Assembly: GCF_029211185.1 (NCBI RefSeq)
Contig: NZ_JARGDO010000003.1
Location: 186,001-250,000 of the forward strand
Source of the DNA: Tessaracoccus caeni
GTDB lineage: Bacteria; Actinomycetota; Actinomycetes; Propionibacteriales; Propionibacteriaceae
DNA length: 64,000 nt
Reading direction: 5' to 3'
Below are positions 56,201 through 64,000 of this stretch, piece after piece. Numbering within the stretch: position 1 is the first letter of the stretch; each line of letters begins with the position of its first letter. Under the pieces are notes generated by a model, which was not told the origin of the DNA, did not search any database, and worked only from the letters and a program-made list of their open reading frames with translations. The position numbers were made by a program, and so were the translations under genes.

Positions 56201-56938
56201 TCGGAGGAAAAGCTGATCACCTTCGCCCAGACGCAGAACGCGCCGCAGCCGGTGATCACGTCGCCGGAGTGGTCGGGGTCTGAGACGGGCGGACGTCGTT
56301 ATGCGGCCTTCACCATCAACACCGAGCGACTGAAGCCCTGGCACACGCTGTCCGGCCGGATGCACTTCTTCCTCGACCACGACTGGATGATCGACGCCGG
56401 CGAGCAGCTGCCCACCTTCCGTCCACCGCTGGACATGTCCAAGGCCTACGGCGAGCCCGAGCTGGGCCCGGCGGGGGAGAAGGCGATCACGCTGCGCTAC
56501 CTGACGGTGCACAACAAGTGGTCGATCCACTCCGAGTACCAGGACAACCTGTTCATGCTGTCGCTGGGACGCGGCGGCCCGCAGGCGTGGTTGAGCGTCG
56601 CTGACGCCGCGTCGATCGGCGTCAAAGACAACGACTGGATCGAGCTGACCAACGCCAACGGCGTCTTCGTCGCCCGCGCCGTCGTCACCTCGAAGCTGCC
56701 GGACGGCATCTGTTACGTGCAGCACGCGCAGGAACGCACCATCGACGTACCCAAGTCGGAGGCGACGGGGCGTCGCGGCGGCATCCACAACTCGGTGACG
56801 CGCATCCTGCTCAAGCCCACCCATTTGATCGGCGGCTACGCCCACCAGGCGTACGCCTTCAACTACATCGGCCCCACCGGCGTGCAGCGAGACATCGTCT
56901 CGACGGTGCGCCGCCGCTCGCAGGAGGTGCAGTACTGA
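53228..56938 (+). CDS. narG: Respiratory nitrate reductase alpha subunit
   Basis: Molybdenum subunit reducing nitrate to nitrite at the inner membrane, 1236 aa. The FS0 cluster site reads HGVNCTGSCSW with a later GCPRGA. Bis-MGD binding regions follow, including YADNVKFADEW and the C-terminal NANGVFVARAVV. ATG 53228 follows AAGGTGG; the frame to 53132 lacks a ribosome site. A patch at about 54190-54425 uses AT-rich codons unlike the rest. First gene of narGHJI; its stop overlaps narH (TGATG). Confidence 0.97.
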   Translation: MSDTARIDGAASEALLKVGRFFTKWDETADGRAVFRKGGRAGDVFYRDRWSHDKVVRSTHGVNCTGSCSWKVYVKDGIITWESQQTDYPSTGPDRPEYEPRGCPRGAAFSWYTYSPTRVRYPYGRGVLLEMYREAKQRLGDPVAAFHEISTDPVKRRRYQQARGKGGLVRISWDEALEIAAASYVNTIKHYGPDRIVSFSPIPAMSMVSHAIGTRFTHLIGGAMTSFYDWYADLPVASPQVFGDQTDVPESGDWWDASYLMMWGSNVPLTRTPDAHWMAEVRYRGTKVVTVSPDYADNVKFADEWLPAQAGTDAALAMAMGHVILKENFVDKKVDYFDSYVKQYTDLGMLITLVDHPNGHGLTAGKFITAADLPEYQHLSDAAFKTVMWNKASASTAVPNGSMGFRYSEDGAGQWNLELGDIEPALTFHGDADAAAVEVALPCFEDPRGEGSIIKRGVPTRRIGDKLVTTVFDLMLAQYGVEREGLPGQWPSGYDDVNTPYTPAWQAEITSVPAEACIRTARQFAQNSEESKGRTMIIIGAGICHWFHADVTYRAIIALLMMTGCIGKNGGGWAHYVGQEKCRPMTGWFNMANAMDWQRPPRTMIGTAYWYMHTDQWRTDGFSADRVKSPLSTGALDGMHTADALAQSNRLGWMPFYPQFDKNPLDLADEAQAAVDRGEAESVQAYVAARLKSGELKSSMEDVDAPQNWPRTMILWRSNLFGSSAKGNEYFLKHLLGTHNNLLPNNHGADERPEHVKWHDEAPEGKLDLLMTADFRMTSSTLLSDIVFPAATWYEKHDLSSTDMHPYVHSFSPAIDPPWEAKTDFELFTELAHKLSTMAKGRLDKRKDLVAVALQHDTPGQIKQPGGVVRDWKGTDIPAVPGQNMPVLAVVERDYTAIADKLATVGPLAEKLGFTVKNITYHVEHQVNQLGRLHGVYPSGPAEGRPAINTDQRMAEAILMFSGTTNGELATQGFHDLEKKTGRKIADLAEGSEEKLITFAQTQNAPQPVITSPEWSGSETGGRRYAAFTINTERLKPWHTLSGRMHFFLDHDWMIDAGEQLPTFRPPLDMSKAYGEPELGPAGEKAITLRYLTVHNKWSIHSEYQDNLFMLSLGRGGPQAWLSVADAASIGVKDNDWIELTNANGVFVARAVVTSKLPDGICYVQHAQERTIDVPKSEATGRRGGIHNSVTRILLKPTHLIGGYAHQAYAFNYIGPTGVQRDIVSTVRRRSQEVQY

Positions 56939-58536
56939 TGGCGAAACAGCGCCGTGTCATGGCTCAGGTGGCCATGGTGATGAATCTGGACAAGTGCATC
57001 GGCTGTCACACGTGCTCGGTGACCTGCAAGCAGGCCTGGACCAACCGGGCCGGCATCGAGTACGTGTGGTTCAACAACGTCGAGACCCGGCCCGGGCAGG
57101 GATACCCGCGCGCCTACGAGGACCAGGAGAAGTGGCAGGGCGGCTGGGTGCGCACCAAGAGCGGCCGGCTCAAGCTGCGCTCCGGCGGCCGTTTCAAGAA
57201 GCTGCTGAGCATCTTCGCCTCCCCGGTGCAGCCGGGCATGGAGGACTACTACGAGCCCTGGACCTACGACTACGAGAACCTGATCACCGCCCCGCTGGGC
57301 GACGACTTCCCGGTGGCCCGGCCGAAGTCGCTGGTGACAGGCCAGAACATGGCCATCAGCGCCTCGGCCAACTGGGACGACTCGCTGGGCGGCGTCGCGG
57401 CCACCGAGCAGGGCGACCCCATCCTCAAGAAGCTGCGCGAGGAGGCCAACCAGCAGATCAAGCTGGAGTACGAGAAGAGCTTCATGTTCTTCGTGCCCCG
57501 GATCTGCGAGCACTGCCTGAACCCGTCGTGCATGGCCTCGTGCCCGTCGGGAGCGATCTACAAGCGCTCCGAGGACGGCATCGTGCTTGTCGATCAGGAC
57601 AAGTGCCGCGGCTGGCGCCAGTGCATCACCGGCTGCCCGTACAAGAAGATCTACTTCAACCACCGCACCGGCAAGGCCGAGAAGTGCCACTTCTGCTACC
57701 CGCGCCTCGAGGTGGGCCTTCCCACGGTGTGCTCCGAGACGTGCGTCGGCCGGCTGCGCTACATCGGCATCATCCTCTACGACCCCGACAAGGTCACCCA
57801 GGCCGCGCTGGCGGATGAGAAGGACCTCTACGAGGCCCAGCTCGACGTGATGCTCGACCCGTACGACCCGCAGGTGATCGCGGACGCCCGCGCCAACGGC
57901 ATCCCCGCCGACTGGCTGCAGGCTGCGCAGAAGTCGCCCACCTATGCGCTGATCAAGCACTTCCAGGTGGCGCTGCCGCTGCACCCGGAGTACCGCACCA
58001 TGCCGATGGTCTGGTACATCCCGCCGCTGTCGCCCGTCGTCGATCTGCTGAGTTCGCAGGGCCACGATGCAGAGGCCGGGGGCAACCTGTTCGGCGCCAT
58101 CGACGCGCTGCGCATCCCGCTGGAATACCTGGCGGAGCTGTTCACCGCCGGCGACGTCGAGCCGGTGCGCCTGGTGCTGCAGAAGCTGGCGGCCATGCGC
58201 TCCTACATGCGCGACGTGACGCTCGGCCGTGAGCGCAACGAGGAGCTGGCTGCCGCCGTCGGCATGACCGGCGGCGCGCTGGAGCAGATGTACCGGCTGC
58301 TGGCGATCGCGAAGTACAACGACCGCTACGTGATCCCCAAGGCGCACCGCGAACAGGCGCACAACCTGGAAGAGATGGGCTGCTCGGTGAACTTCGACGA
58401 TGACCCCAGCGCGATGGGCGGCTTCGGCGAGTCCTCGGGCCGGGTGGTTCCCGTCGCCATCGAGTCCTTCGCCGCGGTCAAGGCCAAGCGCGAAGAGGCC
58501 GAGCGCGACATGGCGGAGAAGGCGGGTCGTCCGTGA
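56938..58536 (+). CDS. narH: Respiratory nitrate reductase beta subunit
   Basis: Iron-sulfur electron-transfer subunit of 532 aa. Four cysteine groups are visible: CIGCHTCSVTC, CEHCLNPSCMASC, CRGWRQCITGC (with the Trp that marks the [3Fe-4S] site) and CHFCYPRLEVGLPTVCSETC. It links NarI haems to NarG. Length is typical of actinobacterial NarH. Confidence 0.97.
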   Translation: MAKQRRVMAQVAMVMNLDKCIGCHTCSVTCKQAWTNRAGIEYVWFNNVETRPGQGYPRAYEDQEKWQGGWVRTKSGRLKLRSGGRFKKLLSIFASPVQPGMEDYYEPWTYDYENLITAPLGDDFPVARPKSLVTGQNMAISASANWDDSLGGVAATEQGDPILKKLREEANQQIKLEYEKSFMFFVPRICEHCLNPSCMASCPSGAIYKRSEDGIVLVDQDKCRGWRQCITGCPYKKIYFNHRTGKAEKCHFCYPRLEVGLPTVCSETCVGRLRYIGIILYDPDKVTQAALADEKDLYEAQLDVMLDPYDPQVIADARANGIPADWLQAAQKSPTYALIKHFQVALPLHPEYRTMPMVWYIPPLSPVVDLLSSQGHDAEAGGNLFGAIDALRIPLEYLAELFTAGDVEPVRLVLQKLAAMRSYMRDVTLGRERNEELAAAVGMTGGALEQMYRLLAIAKYNDRYVIPKAHREQAHNLEEMGCSVNFDDDPSAMGGFGESSGRVVPVAIESFAAVKAKREEAERDMAEKAGRP

Positions 58537-59195
58537 AACTGCCCACCCCGCCGCCGAAGAACCACCGCGTGATCTACGCGGCGGCCGCCGTCGTGCTCGC
58601 CTATCCCGAACAGGAGGTGCTCGACCGCCTCCCGCTCGTCGAGCAGGCCCTGGCCGAGGTCGACGCGCTGGACGGCTTCCGGCCCACGCTGGAGCACCTG
58701 CGCTCGATGCCGCTCATGGACGCTCAGTCGTGGCACGTCCAGGAGTTCGACCTGTCGCGCCGGCACGCCATGCACCTCACCTACTGGACCGACGGCGACA
58801 CCCGCCGCCGCGGCGAGGTGCTGGCCGCGATCAAGCAGACCTATCGCGACTCCGGACTGCTCGTCGATCTCGACGGCGAGCTGCCCGACTACCTGCCGAT
58901 GGTGCTGGAGTTCGCCGCCAACGGCGCCCCGGCACTGGGCGTCGCGCTGCTCAACACCTATCGCGCCTCGCTCGAACTGCTGCGGCTGGGCCTGCTCAAG
59001 GACAAGCTGCCGCAGGCCGGCGTCGTCGCCGCCGTCTGCGACACCCTCGGCGGTCCCTCGCCGCAGACCAGGGCCGAGGTGCAGCAGCTCATCGCCGCCC
59101 CGCCCAGCGAGCTCGTCGGGCTCGACCCCTTCATCCACTCCACTCCGTTCCCGGTGGGCAGCCAGAACCTGGCCGGCTCCAAGCAAGGAGGCTGA
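58533..59195 (+). CDS. narJ: Nitrate reductase assembly chaperone
   Basis: Cytoplasmic TorD-like chaperone of 220 aa needed for cofactor insertion into NarG. All-helical, with the family pattern FDLSRRHAMHLTYWTDGDTR and DYLPMVLEFAA. GTG 58533 overlaps the narH stop (GTGA). Confidence 0.94.
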   Translation: MKLPTPPPKNHRVIYAAAAVVLAYPEQEVLDRLPLVEQALAEVDALDGFRPTLEHLRSMPLMDAQSWHVQEFDLSRRHAMHLTYWTDGDTRRRGEVLAAIKQTYRDSGLLVDLDGELPDYLPMVLEFAANGAPALGVALLNTYRASLELLRLGLLKDKLPQAGVVAAVCDTLGGPSPQTRAEVQQLIAAPPSELVGLDPFIHSTPFPVGSQNLAGSKQGG

Positions 59196-59196
59196 C

Positions 59197-59946
59197 ATGG
59201 AAACCTTCGCCTGGGGCGTGTTCCCCTATCTGGTGCTGCTGATCTTGGTGGGCGGCCTGGCCTGGCGCTACCGCTACGACCAGTTCGGGTGGACCACGCG
59301 CTCGTCGCAGCTGTACGAGTCGAAGCTGCTGAAATTCGCCTCGCCCCTGTTCCACTTCGCGCTGCTCGCGGTGTTCATGGGCCATGTCGTCGGCCTGATC
59401 ATCCCGAAGGCGTTCACGGACTGGATCGGGATCGACCAGCACATGTACCACATGGGTGCCTTCTACGGCGGCGGCCTGGCCGGCATCGCCCTGGTCGTGG
59501 GCCTCGGGTTGCTGATCTACCGGCGTCGCACCCAGACGGCGGTCTTCCAGGCCACCACCTGGAACGACAAGATCATGTACCTGGTGCTCGCCACCGCGAT
59601 CGGCGTCGGCATGGTCGCCACGCTGACCGGCGACGTGACCCCCACCGGCGAAGAGCACAACTACCGCGAGACGGTCTCCGTCTGGTTCCGTTCGCTGGCC
59701 TACTTCCAGCCCAACATCGAGGCCATGGGGGAGGCCACCTGGCAGTTCAAGGTGCACGTCCTGCTGGGACTGACGCTGATCGCCATGATTCCCTTCACCA
59801 GGCTGGTGCACGCCTTCTCGGCGCCCCTGCACTACCTGTTCCGTCCCTACATCGTCTACCGGAGCCGCGACGCCGCGCCGCAGCAGTCGCACACGGTCAA
59901 GGGTCGTGGCTGGGATCCCATCGGCACCCCGGACAACAAGAAATGA
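59197..59946 (+). CDS. narI: Respiratory nitrate reductase gamma subunit (cytochrome b)
   Basis: Membrane diheme cytochrome b of 249 aa that takes electrons from menaquinol. Five hydrophobic helices; haem ligands are likely in LFHFALLAVFMGHVVGL and in KVHVLLGLTLIAMIPF...LVHAFSAP. The ATG follows AAGGAGG. Confidence 0.95.
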   Translation: METFAWGVFPYLVLLILVGGLAWRYRYDQFGWTTRSSQLYESKLLKFASPLFHFALLAVFMGHVVGLIIPKAFTDWIGIDQHMYHMGAFYGGGLAGIALVVGLGLLIYRRRTQTAVFQATTWNDKIMYLVLATAIGVGMVATLTGDVTPTGEEHNYRETVSVWFRSLAYFQPNIEAMGEATWQFKVHVLLGLTLIAMIPFTRLVHAFSAPLHYLFRPYIVYRSRDAAPQQSHTVKGRGWDPIGTPDNKK

Positions 59947-60064
59947 CCGGCCGCTAACGGGCTTATCCAACCCCGGGTGCTACGGCTTGTAGGACGTTCG
60001 GCAGACTGTCACCGATAACTACCAATAGTTTGAAGAAACCCATCTCACAGAGAGACCATCGACA

Positions 60065-61405
60065 GTGAGCAAGAACCTCATCGAGGTGCCACCCGTGCAC
60101 GAGACCGGCAAGGGTGCCGGCCGGGTCATGACCATGTCGACCATCGCGTTCACCCTGATGTTCGCGGTGTGGCTGATGTTCGGCATTCTCGGCATCCCCA
60201 TCCAGAAGGAACTCGGCATCAGCGACGAGCAGCTGAGCTGGATCTCCGCCGTCGCCGTGTTGAACGGGTCTATGTGGCGGCTGCCCGCCGGCATCATCGC
60301 CGACCGGATCGGCGGCCGGAAGGTGACGCTGTTCCTGCTGTTCGCCACCGCCATCCCCGCCTACATGGTGAGCTTCGCAGAGAGCTACACCTGGCTGCTG
60401 GTGCTGGCCTTCCTCGTCGGCTTCGCCGGCAACCTGTTCTCCGTCGGCACCACCTGGAACTCCGCCTGGTACAGCAAGGACCGTCAAGGTCTGGCACTCG
60501 GCGTCTTCGGTGCGGGCAACGTCGGCGCGTCGGTCACCAAGTTCATCGGCCCGCCGCTGATCGCCGCCACCGCGGGCAGTACCTACATTCTGGGCATCCA
60601 GGGCGGCTGGCGCCTGATCCCGGTCATCTACGCCGTGCTGCTGGTGATCGTCGGCATCCTCACCTGGGTGATCGTGCCGCGGGTGGACCGCGCGCCCGGC
60701 TCGTCCCGGAAGCTGAGCGACATGCTCGCCCCGCTGAGCAGCGTGCGAGTGTGGCGCTTCAGCCTGTACTACGTGGCCGTCTTCGGCGCCTACGTGGCGC
60801 TGTCGGCCTGGCTGCCCAAGTACTACGTCGACAACTTCGGCGTGAGCCTCACCGTCGCCGGTCTGCTCACCGCGACCTTCATCTTCCCCGCCTCGCTGCT
60901 GCGGCCCGTCGGCGGCTGGCTGAGCGACCGCTTCGGCGCCCGCAAGGTCATGTATTGGACCTTCGCCCTGATGCTGCTGAGCAGCGGGGTGCTGATGATG
61001 CCCAACGGCTTCATCACCGTCGTGCATCCCGACGGTGCGCAGACCGCGCACCTGCACTACGAGATCCAGCTGGTGTGGTTCGTGGTGCTGGTGTTCATCC
61101 TGGGATGCGCCATGGGCTTCGGCAAGGCCGCCGTTTTCAAGCACATCCCGGAGTATTTCCCCGACAACGTGGGCTCCGTCGGCGGCCTCGTCGGCATGCT
61201 GGGCGGCTTGGGTGGCTTCTTCCTTCCGCCACTGTTCGCCTACACCAAGACCTGGTCGGGCTTCCCGAGCAGCACCTTCTTCTGCATCTTCATCCTGGTG
61301 GCGATCTGCGCCATCTGGATGCACGTCACCATCCACCGCATGATGACCGACGCCACTCCTGAGACGGCCTCGCTCATCGAACCCGAACTGGAGGCCGCCA
61401 AGTGA
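60065..61405 (+). CDS. narK: Nitrate/nitrite MFS transporter, NarK1-type
   Basis: Major facilitator of 446 aa, 12 helices, of the NNP family. The A-motif is RLPAGIIADRIGGRK. Two nitrate signatures are visible: GVFGAGNVGASVTKF and GGLVGMLGGLGGFFLPP. The second form resembles NarK1/NasA-like proton-nitrate importers. GTG 60065. Followed by a second NarK with a 4-nt overlap. Confidence 0.9.
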   Translation: MSKNLIEVPPVHETGKGAGRVMTMSTIAFTLMFAVWLMFGILGIPIQKELGISDEQLSWISAVAVLNGSMWRLPAGIIADRIGGRKVTLFLLFATAIPAYMVSFAESYTWLLVLAFLVGFAGNLFSVGTTWNSAWYSKDRQGLALGVFGAGNVGASVTKFIGPPLIAATAGSTYILGIQGGWRLIPVIYAVLLVIVGILTWVIVPRVDRAPGSSRKLSDMLAPLSSVRVWRFSLYYVAVFGAYVALSAWLPKYYVDNFGVSLTVAGLLTATFIFPASLLRPVGGWLSDRFGARKVMYWTFALMLLSSGVLMMPNGFITVVHPDGAQTAHLHYEIQLVWFVVLVFILGCAMGFGKAAVFKHIPEYFPDNVGSVGGLVGMLGGLGGFFLPPLFAYTKTWSGFPSSTFFCIFILVAICAIWMHVTIHRMMTDATPETASLIEPELEAAK

Positions 61406-62790
61406 GCGCAGCACTCGAGACCAAGGGCGACTGGCTCCAATCCTGGGATCCCGAGGATCCCAAGAAGTGGGACAAGAAACTCGCCTACAGCACGCTGACC
61501 GTCACCACGTTCACGCTGACGCTGTGCTTCGTCGCCTGGTTCCTGCCCAGCGCGATCATTCCCAAGCTGACCGCCCTCGGCTACACCTTCACCAAGGCGC
61601 AGCTGTACTGGATGGCGGCCATGCCGGGCCTGTCGGGCGGCATTCTTCGCCTGGTGTGGATGGTGCTGCCGCCCATCATGGGCACCCGCAAGATGGTGGC
61701 GCTGACCACGCTGCTGCTGATCCTGCCCGTGCTGGGCTGGGGCTTCGAGGTGACCAACCCCGACGTGCCGTACTGGCGGCTGATGGCACTGGCCTTCCTC
61801 GCCGGCATCGGCGGCGGCGCGTTCTCCGGCTTCATGCCGTCGACGTCGTACTTCTTCCCGCGTCGCATGTCGGGCACCGTGCTGGGCATCCAGGCGGGCG
61901 TCGGCAACTTCGGTGTCTCGCTGGTGCAGCTGCTCACGCCGTGGCTGATCTCCTTCGGCATGTTCGGGTTCCTCGGCTCGCAGGCGATGTCCGTACCGGG
62001 TAAGGAGTCGGTGCTCGTCTGGTACCAGAACTCGGCGCTGGTCTACATCCCGTTCATCATCGTCGGCGCGATCTGGGCGTACCTGGTGCTGAAGTCGGTG
62101 CCCGTGAAGGCCAACATCAAGCAGCAGTTCGACATCTTCGGCAACCAGGACACCTGGTGGATGACGCTGCTCTACATCATGACCTTCGGCACCTTCTCAG
62201 GGCTGTCGGCCCAGTTCGGCTTGCTGATGAGCAACCTCTACGGCTCGGGCAATACCGACATCGTCGAGGGCGCGGGAGCCACGGCCACCATGCTGATCGA
62301 CGGGTACGCGCTGCCCGACCCGGTGAAGTACGTCTTCCTCGGGCCCTTGATCGGAGCCGGCGCGCGGGTGTTGTTCTCGCCGCTGACCGACCGCATGGGC
62401 GGCGCACTCTGGACCCTGATCTCCGGCATCGGCATTCTGGGGTCGATCGTCTTCACCATCCCCGCCCTGGTGCCCGACACCAGCAGCGCGGAGGCGCTCA
62501 CCTCCGGCTTCAACCAGTTCCTGTGGGGCATGCTGCTGATCTTCCTGTTCTCGGGCATCGGCAACGCGTCGACGTTCAAGCAGATGCCGATGATCTTCGA
62601 ACGGCGCCAGGCCGGCGGCGTGATCGGCTGGACCGGCGCCATCGCCGCCTTCGGACCGTTCCTGTTCGGCGTGGGCCTCACCATCATGTCGCCCACCACC
62701 TTCTACATCATCGGCGCGGCCTGGGCCGTGATGTGCATCGGCATCACTTGGTGGCGCTACGCCCGTCCGGGCGCGCCTAAGAAGAGCTGA
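61402..62790 (+). CDS. narK: Nitrate/nitrite MFS transporter, NarK2-type
   Basis: Second NNP transporter, 462 aa. Signatures GIQAGVGNFGVSLVQL and GVIGWTGAIAAFGPFLFGV; the second form is that of NarK2/NarU-type nitrate-nitrite antiporters. GTG 61402 overlaps the previous stop by 4 nt (GTGA). The two in tandem parallel the fused NarK1-NarK2 of Paracoccus. Confidence 0.9.
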   Translation: MSAALETKGDWLQSWDPEDPKKWDKKLAYSTLTVTTFTLTLCFVAWFLPSAIIPKLTALGYTFTKAQLYWMAAMPGLSGGILRLVWMVLPPIMGTRKMVALTTLLLILPVLGWGFEVTNPDVPYWRLMALAFLAGIGGGAFSGFMPSTSYFFPRRMSGTVLGIQAGVGNFGVSLVQLLTPWLISFGMFGFLGSQAMSVPGKESVLVWYQNSALVYIPFIIVGAIWAYLVLKSVPVKANIKQQFDIFGNQDTWWMTLLYIMTFGTFSGLSAQFGLLMSNLYGSGNTDIVEGAGATATMLIDGYALPDPVKYVFLGPLIGAGARVLFSPLTDRMGGALWTLISGIGILGSIVFTIPALVPDTSSAEALTSGFNQFLWGMLLIFLFSGIGNASTFKQMPMIFERRQAGGVIGWTGAIAAFGPFLFGVGLTIMSPTTFYIIGAAWAVMCIGITWWRYARPGAPKKS

Positions 62791-62797
62791 GGATCTT

Positions 62798-63214
62798 TTG
62801 AATGAACTGAGTGGCGTCGTCGAGGTGGACATCGACGTCGACGCGCTGGAGGCCGCCGTCTCGTCCGACAGGGCAGGAGCGGTGGTCACCTTCGCCGGCG
62901 TGGTGCGCAACCACGATCACGGCAAGGCCGTCACGGGCATCGACTACGTCGGCCACCCGTCGGCCGACGAGGTGCTGCGCGAGCTGGTGGCGGAGTTCTC
63001 CGGCCGCGACGGCGTGCATGCGATGGTCGCCCAGCACCGGGTGGGCTCGCTGGGCATCGGCGGCATCGCGCTGTTCGTCGCGGTGGCGGCGTCGCATCGC
63101 AGCCAGGCCTTCGGGTGCGCGTCCGACTTCGTCGACGAGGTGAAGCGGTGCCTGCCGATCTGGAAGAAGCAGTACCTGGCGGATGGGAGTTACGAGTGGT
63201 CGCAGTGTCCCTGA
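62798..63214 (+). CDS. moaE: Molybdopterin synthase catalytic subunit
   Basis: Protein of 138 aa. Family motifs: AGAVVTFAGVVRNHDHGKAV, HRVGSLGIGG, SHRSQAFGCASDFVDEVK and the catalytic-lysine end LPIWKKQYLADGSYEW. The only in-frame start near the ribosome site (GAGGATC) is TTG 62798. It works with MoaD at 52124. Confidence 0.93.
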   Translation: MNELSGVVEVDIDVDALEAAVSSDRAGAVVTFAGVVRNHDHGKAVTGIDYVGHPSADEVLRELVAEFSGRDGVHAMVAQHRVGSLGIGGIALFVAVAASHRSQAFGCASDFVDEVKRCLPIWKKQYLADGSYEWSQCP

Positions 63215-63972
63215 GTTCCGCGCCGGTGACGGAGTTGAGCGACGAGCAGCGCGAGCGCTACGTGCGCAACATCGACGTGGTGGGCATGGGGGAGGAGGGG
63301 CAGCTGCGGCTGCTCAACTCGTCGGTGCTGGCCATTGGCGCCGGTGGCTTGGGCTCTGCCGCGCTGCCGTACCTGGCCGCGGCGGGCGTGGGGCGGATCG
63401 GCATCGTCGACGGCGACGCGGTGGAGTTGAAGAACATGCAGCGCCAGGTGCTGCACACCGAGCTTGGGCGCAACAAGGCCGTCTCTGCGATGGAGCGTCT
63501 GCGCGCGCTCAACCCCGACGTGGCGGTGGCCGCGTACCCCGACTACCTGGCCTTCGAGCGCGCGCGTGAGTTGTTCCCCCGCTACGACCTGGTGCTGGAC
63601 TGCACCGACTCCTTCGGGGCGAAGTTCATGCTGTCGGACGCGGCGGAGGCGGTCGGCGCCCGGCTGATCTGGGCGACGGCGGTCGGCATGCAGGCGCAGT
63701 GCTCGGTCTTCGGTATGCCGGATGAGCATGGCGACCGGCTGTACCTGCGCGATCTGCATCCGAAGGAACCGGCGGTCGGCGACTACCCGCAGGCCACCGA
63801 TATCGGCATCCTCGGCGCGAACGTCGGCCAGGTTGGCGCCATGCAGGCCGCCGAGGCGATCAAGCTGCTCGCCGGTTTCGGCCGCCCGCTGGTTGGTCGC
63901 GTCGCCGTCCTCGACACCTTGAACGCCCGCTGGTCCACCCTCCCCCTGAGACGAGCGCCCCACGCTCTTTGA
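63196..63972 (+). CDS. moeB: MoeB/ThiF-type MoaD-activating adenylyltransferase
   Basis: E1-like enzyme of 258 aa that would adenylate the MoaD C-terminus. It has GAGGLGSAALPYLAAAGVGR, DGDAVELKNMQRQVLH, LDCTDSF and NVGQVGAMQAAEAIKL. GTG 63196 follows GGGAG and overlaps moaE by 19 nt. It lacks both CxxC zinc pairs of E. coli MoeB and has no rhodanese domain. Confidence 0.88.
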   Translation: MVAVSLSSAPVTELSDEQRERYVRNIDVVGMGEEGQLRLLNSSVLAIGAGGLGSAALPYLAAAGVGRIGIVDGDAVELKNMQRQVLHTELGRNKAVSAMERLRALNPDVAVAAYPDYLAFERARELFPRYDLVLDCTDSFGAKFMLSDAAEAVGARLIWATAVGMQAQCSVFGMPDEHGDRLYLRDLHPKEPAVGDYPQATDIGILGANVGQVGAMQAAEAIKLLAGFGRPLVGRVAVLDTLNARWSTLPLRRAPHAL

Positions 63973-64000
63973 GGTGCGAGCGTCAGCGAGCCTCGAAAAG
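63959..64000 (-). repeat. Inverted copy of the dispersed repeat (right flank of nar module)
   Basis: Positions 63959-63980 are the reverse complement of 53031-53052 with one mismatch in 22 bp, and the CGAGCCTCGA at 63987-63996 mirrors TCGAGGCTCG at 53009-53018. It begins inside the moeB 3' end and runs to the window edge. Confidence 0.85.

Overview
The window is high-GC, gene-dense DNA from an actinobacterium. Codon third positions are strongly GC-rich, GTG starts and 1-8 nt gene overlaps are common, and the gene content fits a facultatively anaerobic member of the Propionibacteriaceae or a close relative. That placement is inferred from content (respiratory nitrate reductase linked to molybdenum cofactor genes, a tadA pair, a LytR_C protein, a rhamnose pathway); no database search was run.

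Layout. (1) 1-4324: sugar uptake and its control. A multiple-monosaccharide ABC transporter (mmsA, partial mmsB) is divergent from a ROK regulator and an orphan sugar-ABC ATPase, with a strong palindrome between them. (2) 4617-7600: a secreted metallophosphoesterase with a DUF5648-like module, convergent with an M20 amidohydrolase. (3) 7800-42026: a long surface-glycopolymer locus. It holds two TagD-like nucleotidyltransferases, two glycosyltransferases, a Gfo/Idh oxidoreductase with an aldo/keto-reductase-like partner, a CelD/BcsL-type acyltransferase, a GINT1/GH43-like protein with a CDP-alcohol phosphotransferase, a lipoprotein, a Wzx-like flippase, two giant secreted LamG/PKD proteins, a Wzz-Wzy fusion, a separate Wzz-like protein, a secreted beta-helix protein, a second secreted metallophosphoesterase, a HIT protein, the dTDP-rhamnose genes (rmlB, fused rmlCD, rmlA) and the initiating polyprenyl-phosphate sugar transferase. 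(4) 42174-51089: housekeeping and mixed genes (ppk2, esterase, upp, tadA and partner, tRNA-Ser(CGA), HAD phosphatase, LytR_C protein, ArsR/SufR-like regulator, PQQ-like propeller protein). (5) 51111-63972: an anaerobic nitrate respiration module, moaA-moaD-mobA-narGHJI-narK1-narK2-moaE-moeB, bracketed by inverted copies of a short repeat.

How it works together. Locus 3 has everything needed for a Wzx/Wzy-type extracellular polymer containing rhamnose: initiation (40557), sugar supply (rml), extension (8638, 11845), export (17834), polymerisation and chain length control (28991, 33304). It adds CDP-activation, phosphotransfer and secreted phosphoesterase functions that suggest phosphodiester or polyol decorations. 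Locus 5 packages the Mo-cofactor enzymes with the enzyme that needs them and its nitrate/nitrite transporters.

Data warning: at 30739-30796 there are 22 G followed directly by 36 C. This looks like an assembly or sequencing artefact. It truncates the Wzz-Wzy gene, so the adjacency of the left and right halves of locus 3 should not be trusted without reads.
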